Source of the DNA: Reichenbachiella sp. 5M10
Lineage (GTDB): Bacteria > Bacteroidota > Bacteroidia > Cytophagales > Cyclobacteriaceae
Reading direction: 5' to 3'
Length of the DNA stretch: 64,000 nucleotides
Assembly: GCF_002742335.1 (NCBI RefSeq)
Contig: NZ_MDGR01000007.1
Span: 1,554,501 to 1,618,500, forward strand
Each line of letters begins with the position of its first letter. Position 1 is the first letter of the stretch. The position numbers were made by a program, and so were the translations under genes. Below the pieces are notes generated by a model. That model made no database searches. It worked only from the letters and a program-made list of their open reading frames with translations, and was not told the origin of the DNA. Shown here piece after piece: positions 43,411-52,833 of this stretch.

Positions 43411-44868
43411 CTATTCTGTGGTAACATCTTCGTATGTCCATCCACCTCCCAGCGCCTGGTAGATATTGACCTTGGCATTGAGTTGTTGGATTTTGGTCTC
43501 GACCAGTTCGAAACGAGAATGTAGTGCGTCGCGCTGCGTCATGAGGACCTCCATGTAGTCTGCTCTAGCAGATTTGAACAGGTCATTTGCGATCACAATC
43601 GACTGGTTGAGCGCTTCTACTTCTTGCTCTTTGAGCGAATAGCTTTGCTCCAAGTTGCTAATATTGGATAGCTGATTGATCACATCGATATAACCCTTGA
43701 GTATGGCCTGCTCGTAGTTGTAGACTGCTTGGATCTGCTTGGCATTTGCACTGAAATAGGTTGCCTTGATCGCGTTTCTGTTGATCAAAGGAGCCGATAT
43801 ATCACCTGCTAGGGAATACAACAGTGACTCTGGTGATTTGATCAGGTATTTCGGATTGAAAGCCTGAAAACCAATCCCTGCGGTGATACCTACTGATGGA
43901 TAGAAGCGAGCTTTGGCTACTTTGATGTCCAGTTTGGCAGCCTCTAGCTCCAGTTCTGCCTGACGAATGTCCGGACGATTGGCGAGCATCTGGGCGGGTA
44001 TTCCTGCGTAGATCAAACCTGGTACAAGGTCTTTGAATACCTCAGCATTTCGCTCGATAGGTTGAGGGTAACGCCCCACGAGGTAGTTGATCTCGTTTTC
44101 CTTTTCGATGATTTGCTGTTGGATGCCATATTGCAAGCTTTTGGTACTCAGTACTTCTGCTTCGAACTTGCGTACGGGCAAGGAAGTGATCCGTGAGGCC
44201 AGTTGCTGCTGCTTGACGATTTCCAAGGCATTGGTCTGAATCTCGATGTTTTGCTGCACGATGGCCAATTCATTGTCTAGGGCAAGTAGCTCATAGTAGG
44301 CGCTGGCTATATCCGAGATCAAATTGGTGACCATGAAGTTTTTGCCGTCGATAGATGCTAGGTATCGTTTGACGGCAGCCTTTTTGGCGTTACGCAGTTT
44401 TTTCCAAATATCAATTTCCCAAGTCGCGTAAGCCCCGAGACCGATGTCTGGTACGGGGTCAGGCATGGCTTTGCCTGGTTTGATATCTGTGGTAGCTTCG
44501 CTCGCACCCTGTGGGGTGTAGCGACCGACTTTTTCAACTCCACCACCAGCACCTATGCTTACAGAAGGGAGGTATTCTCCCTTTTTTGCACGTACTTCGA
44601 ATCGAGCGATCTCAATCTCTTGCAGCATGATGTTCAGCTCCTGATTGTTGTGCAGTGCTGTGTCGATCAGTGCTGTGAGGTAGGGATCACCAAAATACTC
44701 CTGCCACGTGACCTGTGCAGTGTTGGTAGAATCCTGAGAACCAGTGAAGGTGTCAGGTAGGGAGTCTGTATTTTCCGTCTTGGTAGTCGTCAAGTCCGGA
44801 GCACAGCTCCATACGCATGCCGCTAAAATCGACGCTACGAGACATTTGTTTATTATACTCTTAATCAT
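43411..44868 (-). CDS. Outer-membrane efflux lipoprotein (OprM/NodT family)
   Basis: A 485-residue TolC-like protein. The N-terminus (LAACVWSCAPDL) has a lipobox with the lipidated Cys near residue 22. The two repeated alpha-hairpin units of the family are visible, including the QQQLASRITSLPVRKFEAEV and ANRPDIRQAELELEAAKLDI segments. It forms the outer membrane duct of the tripartite pump. Its start overlaps the RND gene by 8 bases. Confidence 0.95.
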   Translation of the reverse strand: MIKSIINKCLVASILAACVWSCAPDLTTTKTENTDSLPDTFTGSQDSTNTAQVTWQEYFGDPYLTALIDTALHNNQELNIMLQEIEIARFEVRAKKGEYLPSVSIGAGGGVEKVGRYTPQGASEATTDIKPGKAMPDPVPDIGLGAYATWEIDIWKKLRNAKKAAVKRYLASIDGKNFMVTNLISDIASAYYELLALDNELAIVQQNIEIQTNALEIVKQQQLASRITSLPVRKFEAEVLSTKSLQYGIQQQIIEKENEINYLVGRYPQPIERNAEVFKDLVPGLIYAGIPAQMLANRPDIRQAELELEAAKLDIKVAKARFYPSVGITAGIGFQAFNPKYLIKSPESLLYSLAGDISAPLINRNAIKATYFSANAKQIQAVYNYEQAILKGYIDVINQLSNISNLEQSYSLKEQEVEALNQSIVIANDLFKSARADYMEVLMTQRDALHSRFELVETKIQQLNAKVNIYQALGGGWTYEDVTTE

Positions 44869-47800
44869 GGTGACTATGGTTTTCAGTTAATGGCTCAAAA
44901 TCTTCGTCTTTGATGAGTTGACGCCCTTCGGCTATCGTGCCGAAAATGTAGTAGAGACCTGGGACGATGATCACTCCGAAGACAGTACCGAAGAGCATGC
45001 CTCCTAGAGCCGATGCTCCGATGGTTTTGTTGCCTATCGCACCAGGTCCACTCGCAAGTACCAGAGGAATCAATCCAGCGATAAATGCAAATGAAGTCAT
45101 CAGAATAGGACGGAATCGTACTTTCGCTCCCTCAATGGCTGCATCGAGTACTGCCATACCTTCTTGGTGTTTTTGCACGGCAAACTCCACGATAAGGACG
45201 GCATTTTTGCCCAATAGACCGACCAACATCACCAGTGCGACTTGGGCATAGATGTCGTTGGACAAGCCCATGGCCTTGATAAAGAGGAAGGATCCAAATA
45301 CTCCTGCAGGCAGAGAAAGTACCACTGCTAGAGGTAGGATGAAACTCTCATATTGTGCGGAGAGGACGAAATAGACAAAGATCAATACAATCAAGAAGAT
45401 GTAGACTGCTTCGTTACCACGAGCGACTTCATCTTTTTGCAACCCAGCCCAGTCTATGTCATATCCTCTAGGTAGTGTCTGAGCAGCTACTTCTTGGATG
45501 GCTTGAATGGCTTCACCACTACTGTAACCAGCAGCTGGAGCACACCGGATTGAAGCAGTCGTGTACATGTTGTATCGGTTGACCTCATAGATCCCTTGTG
45601 TCTTTTTGATCCGCATAAACGACGAATAAGGAACTTCTTCTCCGATATCGTTTTTGACATAGAGCTTCATGATGTCCGTCGGTAGTTTTCTGTATGCCGG
45701 ATCTGATTGGACAAATACTTTGAAGAAACGACCAAACTTGATGAAACCAAGGTCATAGGTACTACCAATCATGATCGAGAGGTTGTCCATAGCCTTGCCT
45801 ATGGAGACACCTTTTTGCATGGCGAGTTCATTGTCGATTTCCAGCTCATACTGTGGATAATCTGTACGGTAAAACGTAAAGAGGGAAGTTAGTTCTTTTC
45901 GTTTTTCCAGCTCTGCCATGAAGTCTTCGTTGACTTTGCCTAGGCGCTCGTAGTTGATGTCGGTGTTCTTGTCTAGCAACTGCAAGGCGATACCGCCTGC
46001 GGCACCATATCCAGGTACAGCTGGAGGGTCAAAGAACTCGATTTTTGCTCCAGGGATGTTTTTGGCTTTTTCTTCCAACTCTTCGATGATTTCTTTCACC
46101 GTATGGTGACGATCATGCCATGGCTCCAAGTTGATAAGCAGTGTGCCAGAATTGGACCCTCTACCTTGTGTCAATATTTCGTACCCAGCCAATGAGGAGA
46201 CGGATTTGATGCCGTCTACTTGCAGAGCTTTCTTTTGTAGATCACGGCTGATCGCATAAGTTCTCTCCAAAGTAGATCCTGGAGGAGTCTGCAATACCGC
46301 GTAAATCATCCCTTGATCCTCAGAGGGTATGAAACCGGACGGTAGATATTTGGTGATGCCTATCGTGCCTAGAGCAAATACGATGAGGAGACCAAAGGTC
46401 ACGACTCGACGATTGGCAATGACTTTGAGTAAGCCGACGTATTTGCCTGTGAGTTTGTCGAAACCACTATTGAACCCGTCCATAAACTTGTTGAAAACCG
46501 TCTTCTTTTTTGGTTTTCCATGGTCATTTTTTAGGATGATCGCACAGAGCACAGGAGTCAAGGTCAACGCGACGATTCCTGAGATCACAATCGATGAGGC
46601 CATTGTGATAGAAAATTGACGGTAGAATATCCCAACTGGTCCAGACATGAAGGCCACAGGTACGAATACAGCCGTCATCAGCAGGGTGATTGCAATGATC
46701 GCACCGCTAATTTCCCCGAGTACTTCCTTGACAGCTTTGAAAGGGGAGAGGTGTTTTTCTTCCATCTTGGCATGGACAGCTTCCACTACTACGATCGCAT
46801 CATCTACTACAATGCCAATGGCAAGAACTAGGGCAAAGAGGGTAATCATGTTGATATTGAGCCCGAAGGCCTGCATGACAAAAAAGGCACCAATCAGCGA
46901 TACAGGTACTGCGAGTGTTGGAATCAGCGTTGATCGCCAATCTCCCAAGAAGATAAATACCACAATGGATACCAAAATGAAGGCGTCTCTCAAGGTATGG
47001 ATCACTTCGTCAATCGATGCGTCCAAAAAATTGGATACGTCGTAGCTGATTTCATACTCTATCCCTGGAGGGAAATCCTTCTTCATTTCTTCCAACTTTG
47101 CTTTGACATTCTCTATGACTTCAGTCGCGTTGCTACCATAGGCTTGATTGAGTGTGATGGCCGCAGAGGGGTACTCGTCTTTGTTGGAGTAGATATCATA
47201 GTATTCACTACCTAGTTCCACATCGGCGACATCTTTGAGTCGTAGGATTTCGCCTTCTTCGTTGGCTCGGATGATCACATTCTTGTATTGGTCGGCATCA
47301 CTGTACCGGCCCTTGTAGGTCAATACATATTCGATAGCCTCTGAGCGCTTGCTGTCTGCACGGCCCAATCGCCCCGGAGAACCTATGATACTCTGCTCGT
47401 TGAGTGCGTCCATGATCTCTTCGGAGGAGATGTTGTATGCACGCATGCGATCAGGGTTGAGCCAGACACGCATGGCGTACTGACGACTACCTACGATTTT
47501 GGCTAGACCGACACCTTCGATCCGTTGCAACTCTGGCAGCATGTTGATATAGGCATAGTTGAATATGTACTTCATGTCCACATTGGTGGTGTCTTTTCCG
47601 TAGAGGTTGACATACATCAGCATGTTGGGCATCAGACGTTGTACACGTAGACCTTCCAGCTGTACGATTGCCGGGAGTCGGTTTTTCATCTGTTGTACAC
47701 GATTGTTGATGTTGACCACCGCTTGGTTGGGATCACTTCCTTTGTGAAATACGATCTGTATGTTTGCTTCGCCAGAACTAGCGGCTGTAGAAAACATGTA

Positions 47801-48028
47801 TTTCATGCCAGGTACACCATTGATGGCTTGCTCCAAAGGAATAAGCACAGAGTTGGTGAGTACGGTCGAACTAGCTCCAGGATATGAGAGATAGACCACT
47901 ACCATAGGTGGTGCTATATCCGGGAATTGTGATTTGGGTAACGTTTTGATGGCAAGTGCGCCCATAAACATGATGACCAGTGAGATCACGATGGCGAGTG
48001 CAGGCCGACGTATGAATTGCTGAAACAT
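44861..48028 (-). CDS. RND multidrug efflux transporter (AcrB/HAE1 family)
   Basis: A 1055-residue inner membrane pump with 12 predicted helices. N-terminus MFQQFIRRPALAIVISLVI and first porter-domain segment with SYPGASS are typical. The proton-relay Asp pair in helix 4 is in GIVVDDAIVVVEAV, and the GxxxGxxP and ARVRFRPILMTSFA-type signature (here EGAKVRFRPILMTSFAF) is in the second half. It exports drugs, bile-like compounds or other hydrophobic substrates using the proton gradient. Second gene of the operon; 31 bases separate it from the adaptor gene. Confidence 0.96.
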   Translation of the reverse strand: MFQQFIRRPALAIVISLVIMFMGALAIKTLPKSQFPDIAPPMVVVYLSYPGASSTVLTNSVLIPLEQAINGVPGMKYMFSTAASSGEANIQIVFHKGSDPNQAVVNINNRVQQMKNRLPAIVQLEGLRVQRLMPNMLMYVNLYGKDTTNVDMKYIFNYAYINMLPELQRIEGVGLAKIVGSRQYAMRVWLNPDRMRAYNISSEEIMDALNEQSIIGSPGRLGRADSKRSEAIEYVLTYKGRYSDADQYKNVIIRANEEGEILRLKDVADVELGSEYYDIYSNKDEYPSAAITLNQAYGSNATEVIENVKAKLEEMKKDFPPGIEYEISYDVSNFLDASIDEVIHTLRDAFILVSIVVFIFLGDWRSTLIPTLAVPVSLIGAFFVMQAFGLNINMITLFALVLAIGIVVDDAIVVVEAVHAKMEEKHLSPFKAVKEVLGEISGAIIAITLLMTAVFVPVAFMSGPVGIFYRQFSITMASSIVISGIVALTLTPVLCAIILKNDHGKPKKKTVFNKFMDGFNSGFDKLTGKYVGLLKVIANRRVVTFGLLIVFALGTIGITKYLPSGFIPSEDQGMIYAVLQTPPGSTLERTYAISRDLQKKALQVDGIKSVSSLAGYEILTQGRGSNSGTLLINLEPWHDRHHTVKEIIEELEEKAKNIPGAKIEFFDPPAVPGYGAAGGIALQLLDKNTDINYERLGKVNEDFMAELEKRKELTSLFTFYRTDYPQYELEIDNELAMQKGVSIGKAMDNLSIMIGSTYDLGFIKFGRFFKVFVQSDPAYRKLPTDIMKLYVKNDIGEEVPYSSFMRIKKTQGIYEVNRYNMYTTASIRCAPAAGYSSGEAIQAIQEVAAQTLPRGYDIDWAGLQKDEVARGNEAVYIFLIVLIFVYFVLSAQYESFILPLAVVLSLPAGVFGSFLFIKAMGLSNDIYAQVALVMLVGLLGKNAVLIVEFAVQKHQEGMAVLDAAIEGAKVRFRPILMTSFAFIAGLIPLVLASGPGAIGNKTIGASALGGMLFGTVFGVIIVPGLYYIFGTIAEGRQLIKDEDFEPLTENHSHHD

Positions 48029-48059
48029 TTTCTTCTTGTTTTAAAGCTTTGAAATAAGT

Positions 48060-49145
48060 TTACTCTGCGTGCAATTTCAAGTGTGAAATCACGTCGTTGG
48101 GGTCTTCGTAATCATAAGAGATTTTGTCATTTTCTCTAACAAGACGTAACCCTTCAAGAAGAATCTTGTCATCAGTTGATAGCCCTCCTTCGATTGCGTA
48201 GAGATCTGACATCTCTGCCGCTATAGTGATGACTCTGGATTTGACTACATTGTCTTTGTCCACGACGAAAACATACTTTTTATCCAGTACTTCGAATGTG
48301 GCTTTTTGAGGAATGATCAAAGCGTCATTCAAATCTACATTGACGAGGACATTGCCTGTCTCGCCATGTCTCAACAGAAGATCGGGGTTAGGGAAAGTTG
48401 CTCTGAATGCAATGTTACCCGTTTGGTTGTTGAAGTCTGCTTCGATGGTCTCAACGACACCTGTATGGTCAAACATCTTGTTGTTGGCCATGAGGAGTTT
48501 GACCTTCATCAGACTACTGTCTTTTTTTAAGTTGAGTCTGTAGTCCAGGTATTCAGCTTCTGGGACGTTGTAGTATACCCACATTTTGCTATTGTCTGAC
48601 AAGTCCGTGAGCAAGTCGCCTTCATCGACCAAGCTACCTGGTCTGACATGGAATCTATCCATGATGCCCGAAAAGGGTGCTTTGATGTTGGTGAAACCTA
48701 GATGAATCTGAGCCAGCGATAGAGCCGCTTTGGCTTTGTCATATTTGGCTTTGGTCAAGGCCAGTTCGTTGGGTGCCACGATGTTTCGCTCTGCCAAGGA
48801 TTTGGTGTTTAGGTACTCAATCTTGGCAAAATCTGCTTCGGCTTCCGCTTTTTGCAATTCTGCATTGTAGAGTAATGGCATGATTTTGAACATCAGTTGT
48901 CCCTTTTTGACGTATTGTCCTTCGTCGACAAAGATGTCCTGCAAATACCCTCTCTCTAGAGCACGAAGCTCAATATGACGAATGGCTTTGATTTGACAGA
49001 CGTATTCTTTGGTGATAGAGGTGTCCATTTTGACAGGACTTGTCACCAGAAATTTCGTTTCTAGTTCTTTATGTTTTTTGTGTGATTCACAGCTTGTCAA
49101 ATAGATTAGCGTATACAAGCATATGAACATGATTGAATTTTTCAT
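48060..49145 (-). CDS. Periplasmic adaptor (membrane fusion) lipoprotein of the RND pump
   Basis: A 361-residue adaptor. The N-terminus has a lipobox (IYLTSCES). The usual order of domains is seen: a lipoyl part (LQDIFVDEGQYVKKGQLMFKI, and later IKAPFSGIMDRFHVRPGSLVDEG) interrupted by a short alpha-hairpin (AEADFAKIEYLNTKSLAERN), then a beta-barrel and a membrane-proximal domain. It links the RND pump to the outer membrane factor. First gene of the operon; a palindrome lies 60 bases upstream of its start. Confidence 0.95.
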   Translation of the reverse strand: MKNSIMFICLYTLIYLTSCESHKKHKELETKFLVTSPVKMDTSITKEYVCQIKAIRHIELRALERGYLQDIFVDEGQYVKKGQLMFKIMPLLYNAELQKAEAEADFAKIEYLNTKSLAERNIVAPNELALTKAKYDKAKAALSLAQIHLGFTNIKAPFSGIMDRFHVRPGSLVDEGDLLTDLSDNSKMWVYYNVPEAEYLDYRLNLKKDSSLMKVKLLMANNKMFDHTGVVETIEADFNNQTGNIAFRATFPNPDLLLRHGETGNVLVNVDLNDALIIPQKATFEVLDKKYVFVVDKDNVVKSRVITIAAEMSDLYAIEGGLSTDDKILLEGLRLVRENDKISYDYEDPNDVISHLKLHAE

Positions 49146-49206
49146 GTTTTTTTGTTAAAGGTTGTAGTATGATGAAAGTGAGTGTGTATAAAACACATGG
49201 GCCTGC

Positions 49207-49228
49207 CTCTATCATTTATTTGATAGAG
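49207..49228. promoter_or_regulatory. Perfect inverted repeat upstream of the efflux operon, candidate operator
   Basis: CTCTATCA, six bases, TGATAGAG: an 8-bp perfect palindrome 62 to 83 bases upstream of the adaptor gene start. There is no following U-run on the minus strand, so it looks like a dimeric regulator site rather than a terminator. Confidence 0.55.
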
Positions 49229-49291
49229 ATCAAGCAAAAAAATAATCTTGGATTGAAGGCTATAGACCTATGTCCAGTAGATTAAATTATT

Positions 49292-49723
49292 TCAAATTCT
49301 AAATACTTGAAATAGAATGTGCCGACAGGAAGTGGCACAAGAAAGGGTTTGACCTAATAATAGGCTCGCATCGATCGAAAAGGAAAGAATCCAACGGTAA
49401 TGACTGTCAGAATAATCCAAAAGAAAATGACTGATTTCTACATGCTTTTTGAGTGCATGAATCTTGTCGTCTTCCTCTTCTTCGACTTTTTCACAAAGGA
49501 TTTCCTCGGTGTGATGGTGGTGACGCTCAGTGTCACGTGGATGAGGACGATAGGTGTCTCCGAGTTCGATGATGTGTACTGGATTACCTCCTAAGGTATG
49601 TTGATTAGAAACCGTTGGGACGCTCGTCTTGTAGGTATGCGCTGACAACTGACCATAGCCACTGAATAGAATGGCTGCCAGTACTGCAAGCGATAGAAGA
49701 TGTTTAAATAGCGTTTTTAACAT
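49292..49723 (-). CDS. His- and Glu-rich secreted protein, function unknown
   Basis: A 143-residue protein with an N-terminal signal-like helix (KHLLSLAVLAAILFSGYGQLSAH). The middle carries a cluster of His (ERHHHHTEEILCE) followed by a Glu/Asp block (KVEEEEDDKIHALKKH), a composition that could bind metal ions. No family recognised. It lies immediately upstream of the efflux operon on the same strand but with a 146-base gap that contains the palindrome, so it is probably a separate unit. Metal binding and association with the pump are inference. Confidence 0.6.
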   Translation of the reverse strand: MLKTLFKHLLSLAVLAAILFSGYGQLSAHTYKTSVPTVSNQHTLGGNPVHIIELGDTYRPHPRDTERHHHHTEEILCEKVEEEEDDKIHALKKHVEISHFLLDYSDSHYRWILSFSIDASLLLGQTLSCATSCRHILFQVFRI

Positions 49724-50108
49724 TTCGACATCAAAGCTATAAAAACTATTTCGAAATTATCATAGAGTAATGACGTATTTTATTTCGATTAAGTGAAATG
49801 ACCTAGGTAAGATGCTTAGAGATTGGCTACTAGCTTCCTTGTTTTTTAGTTGTAGAGACCTGTTTTTTTACTATTGTATTTTTTTTATATCCATCTGTCT
49901 TTATCTAGTCTAGGAGGTGTTTTGTATTATATTATTTCTTTTATGTTCTGTTATACAGTTAGTTATGAGTATTACCGTTAGGTGAGAAAATCTTCATTTT
50001 CTTGTGAAAGTGGATTATAAATTCATAATATTGGTGTGTTAATAATTGGTATATCAATTTAATGTTATCCAATTTTTGACGCATGATTATTACTAAAACT
50101 AATTTACT
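49724..50108. other. 385-base AT-rich intergenic region
   Basis: Lies between the divergent His-rich protein gene and the alginate lyase gene and must contain both promoters. The stretch is strongly AT-rich with several T-runs. I see no repeat, RNA gene or reliable promoter match. Confidence 0.5.
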
Positions 50109-51461
50109 ATGACTAACAATTACACATGGAGATGGGGTCTCAGGAGACTCTGTGTCCTAATCATGGCAGCTGCCATGATTTTTGGATGCTCAGAAAATGA
50201 GCTGTTGGAAGTGAGCGACTTGGCTGTCAGCTCTCCAGAATCTGCCACCCCTGAGGTTGGTAAGAAGTACTATCTCAAGAATAGGAAAAGCGGACGTTAC
50301 CTTGATGTAGAGAATAAGAGCAATAGCAACGGTGCTAACATACAGCAGTGGGGTACTTCTGCAACCACTTCTTCGACTCATCGTCAATGGGAAATCATCA
50401 GTACAAGTGATGGCTATGTGCGACTCAAAGGTGTGGATAGTGGAAAAAGCATCGAGGTGTCTGGTGGTAGCAATGTCAATGGTGCGAACGTGCAGCAATG
50501 GGCCTATCAAGGTACTACTCACCAACAGTGGCAGATCCTATCTACTGGAGATGGTTATTATCGTTTGAAAAATCGCGATAGTGGGAAATCTATGGGGGTA
50601 GCAGGAGGAAGCACTTCCAATGGAGGCAATGTAGAGTCTCGTGCTTGGAACGGAGCAACCAAGTTTCAATGGATGTTTGAGGAAGTCGGTGGTAGTACTG
50701 GTGGCGGTGGAGAGCCTACAGGCACAGCCAGCAAACCTTCGGATCTGATGGATAACTGCAACCAGTGGAAGATCACTTATCCAGATGGAGTCGAGGACAA
50801 GACTTTGTGTGGAGAGAACAACAACGAATACTTTTATGTCAATAGTGCCAAGAATGGTATTGTGTTCAGAGCACCTATTCGTAGTAACAATGGTACCACG
50901 CCAAATTCTGATTATGTACGATCGGAATTGCGAGAACGCAAGACAGACGGTAGTTCGGACATTTATTGGACTACTTCTGGCAAGCATGTCGTGTATGTCA
51001 AGCAAGCAATTACTCACTTGCCTATCAATAAGGATCATTTGGTGGCCACACAAATTCATGGGAACAAAGATGACGGTATTGATGACGCCATGGTATTGAG
51101 GTTAGAAGGTTCACATCTCTTCTTGAGTTTCAATGGAGGTAAACTCAGAAGTGACTTGACGATCAAAACAAATTATTCCTTGGGAACAGTGCATGAAGTG
51201 ATCTTTGAGGTAATTGACGGTAAGCACTACTGCTACTATAGTGAAAATGGAAACCTGGCCAGTGCCTATGCAAGCGGTAATGCATCAAGCTATCTCGTGA
51301 AAGACGGTAGTAGTTCGTATGTAATGAATAAGAGCTATGGCGAGGCATATTTCAAAATCGGTAACTACACACAAAGCAATGCTGAAGAAGAAGGAAGTGA
51401 TACAGGGAAGTCAAACAACTATGGAGAAGTTGTTGTGTATGATTTTTATGTGCAGCACTGA
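50109..51461 (+). CDS. PL7 alginate lyase lipoprotein with ricin-type lectin domain
   Basis: A 450-residue protein. The N-terminus (LIMAAAMIFGCSEN) has a lipobox, so it is surface or periplasmic. Residues about 52-195 form a ricin-type beta-trefoil with three QxW-like repeats (RQWEI, QQWQI, FQWMF), joined by a Gly-rich linker to a PL7 (alginate lyase 2) domain from about 210. The three PL7 signature strands are present: YVRSELRE, ATQIHGN and YFKIGNYTQSN. It cleaves alginate by beta-elimination. No neighbouring susC/susD pair is seen, so it is not part of a visible utilisation locus. A terminator follows. Confidence 0.93.
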   Translation: MTNNYTWRWGLRRLCVLIMAAAMIFGCSENELLEVSDLAVSSPESATPEVGKKYYLKNRKSGRYLDVENKSNSNGANIQQWGTSATTSSTHRQWEIISTSDGYVRLKGVDSGKSIEVSGGSNVNGANVQQWAYQGTTHQQWQILSTGDGYYRLKNRDSGKSMGVAGGSTSNGGNVESRAWNGATKFQWMFEEVGGSTGGGGEPTGTASKPSDLMDNCNQWKITYPDGVEDKTLCGENNNEYFYVNSAKNGIVFRAPIRSNNGTTPNSDYVRSELRERKTDGSSDIYWTTSGKHVVYVKQAITHLPINKDHLVATQIHGNKDDGIDDAMVLRLEGSHLFLSFNGGKLRSDLTIKTNYSLGTVHEVIFEVIDGKHYCYYSENGNLASAYASGNASSYLVKDGSSSYVMNKSYGEAYFKIGNYTQSNAEEEGSDTGKSNNYGEVVVYDFYVQH

Positions 51462-51512
51462 TATGGAGTACGGGTTTAGTACCCACTTGTAAGACTATTT
51501 TGTTAAATGAAG

Positions 51513-51544
51513 AAGGACTGCACCGAAAGGGCAGTCTTTTTTTT
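51513..51544 (+). terminator. Terminator after alginate lyase gene
   Basis: GACTGC pairs with GCAGTC, extended by three pairs with the A- and T-runs, around the loop ACCGAAAGG, followed by eight T. It lies about 50 bases after the lyase stop. Confidence 0.85.
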
Positions 51545-51578
51545 GTGCTTGTCGATCATTTACAATATTTAGAGATGC

Positions 51579-51609
51579 AAAAGCCTCATACATACCGTAT
51601 GAGGCTTTT
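51579..51609. terminator. Terminator after ssrA
   Basis: A 13-bp perfect stem (AAAAGCCTCATAC with GTATGAGGCTTTT) with the loop ATACC, 23 bases downstream of the tmRNA 3' end on the minus strand. Confidence 0.9.
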
Positions 51610-51631
51610 GTATTCTTTGTATGGGATTAAG

Positions 51632-52024
51632 TGGAGCCGGAGGGAATCGAACCCTCGTCCAGATAAGGTCATATTGGACCCTCTACATGCTTAGTTGTCA
51701 CTTAGGATCTCGTAGGAAGGCTGGCGGACAACAACCCACTTTTCCTACCAGTTACTTTAGCTTCGCTATCGGTTAGCAACTTGACCTCAAGCTAGTCTTA
51801 CGAGTTGACACCCCTTGATCCCGCTTGTAAGACGAAAGCGTGGAGGGATGTGTCTGCCTCGAATCTTATCCGAGGTTAATAATTTTAGCTATCAGCTAAA
51901 ATTAAGCAGCCATGGCGTAATTAGATTCGCCAAATATGATTTGAGTAAATTGATCACGTGTGCTTACTCACCACCCGACATGCAAGTACAATATTCACAC
52001 TTACTGTCAATACCGGTCGGCCCC
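51632..52024 (-). ncRNA. ssrA: tmRNA
   Basis: On the minus strand the RNA starts GGGGCCGACCGG at 52024 and ends CGGCTCCA at 51632; the two ends form a 7-bp acceptor stem. A T-arm GGGTTCGATTCCC is near the 3' end. The CCA is not encoded. The tag-coding segment at 51902-51931 reads GESNYAMAA then TAA, a typical Bacteroidota degradation tag. It rescues stalled ribosomes with SmpB. Confidence 0.97.
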
Positions 52025-52208
52025 ATTTTCAAAGATCATTTCCCCCTGTGGTAGGAGGGCAGCAAAACTAGTCATTACCTTGCTAGTAATCGGTATATAC
52101 GGAAGAGATTTTGTTGTGTTGGGATTTTGGGTTCCAATCCATTGGCGAAAGCACGTAGTGTGTTCATAGGGTTGACACGTGGATAAATCAATAGGGGGCG
52201 GACATGAA

Positions 52209-52237
52209 AAAAGCCTTGACTCAATAGTCAAGGCTTT
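52209..52237 (-). terminator. Terminator after the short secreted protein gene
   Basis: AGCCTTGACT pairs with AGTCAAGGCT around CAAT; read on the minus strand it is followed by TTTTTT, 26 bases downstream of the stop. Confidence 0.88.
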
Positions 52238-52260
52238 GGTTTCGTTTCTTTTTAGTGGAA

Positions 52261-52602
52261 TTATTTCAATTCCATGGTTTTGGTCACGCTGTATACGCCG
52301 TTGGATACAGAGTAAGAGTATTGACCTGCTGGGAATGCAGACAAGTCAAAGCTTTTAGCGTATGTAGTGTTTGCTACGTCTTTGTCAGAATAAATCAGTG
52401 CACCGTAGGCGTCATAGATTTTTACTTTGACCACTTCTCCTTCTAGCTTGTTGAATTTCACTGCTACTTTAGCATCTGCCATTGCTAGAATCTGAACATT
52501 CAACTCAGAGCTCACGACTTTGTCAGCTTTTTCGCCTGCGAAAGCCAAAGTAGACATTGCAACAAATAGGGATAGGGCGATTGTTTTGATTGTAGTTTTC
52601 AT
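52261..52602 (-). CDS. Small secreted protein with sorting-domain-like fold
   Basis: Start at ATG 52602 (MKTTIKTIALSLFVAMSTLAFAGEK), giving a clear signal peptide and a 113-residue product; an in-frame ATG further upstream adds 14 unlikely residues. The mature part consists of beta strands with VKVKIYDAYGALIYSDKDV and FPAGQYSYSVSNG, resembling the Ig-like sorting domain of type IX secreted proteins but as a free-standing protein. Role unknown. A terminator follows. Confidence 0.75.
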   Translation of the reverse strand: MKTTIKTIALSLFVAMSTLAFAGEKADKVVSSELNVQILAMADAKVAVKFNKLEGEVVKVKIYDAYGALIYSDKDVANTTYAKSFDLSAFPAGQYSYSVSNGVYSVTKTMELK

Positions 52603-52833
52603 GTTCGTAAATTTTATCGTGTTTTGAAATTGATTACGATGCAATGATAGAGCAAGATTGTAGACTTGAAAACCCCAAATCGGTGAGCTTTATTTTTTTC
52701 TAGGTGAATTGAAGGATTCAATATTTCAGTCGAAAGGGCAGCGAGTTTGATAGTGTATTATGTCCTATCGCTTCAGAATACGGTTGAATTTTCTAGTGCT
52801 CGAGCCTGTATTCAAAGCCTCAACTTGCTTGGG

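Noticed and set aside
51640-51660. tRNA-like T-arm as a separate tRNA gene
   Set aside because: It is the T-arm of the tmRNA; no tRNA cloverleaf with anticodon is present.
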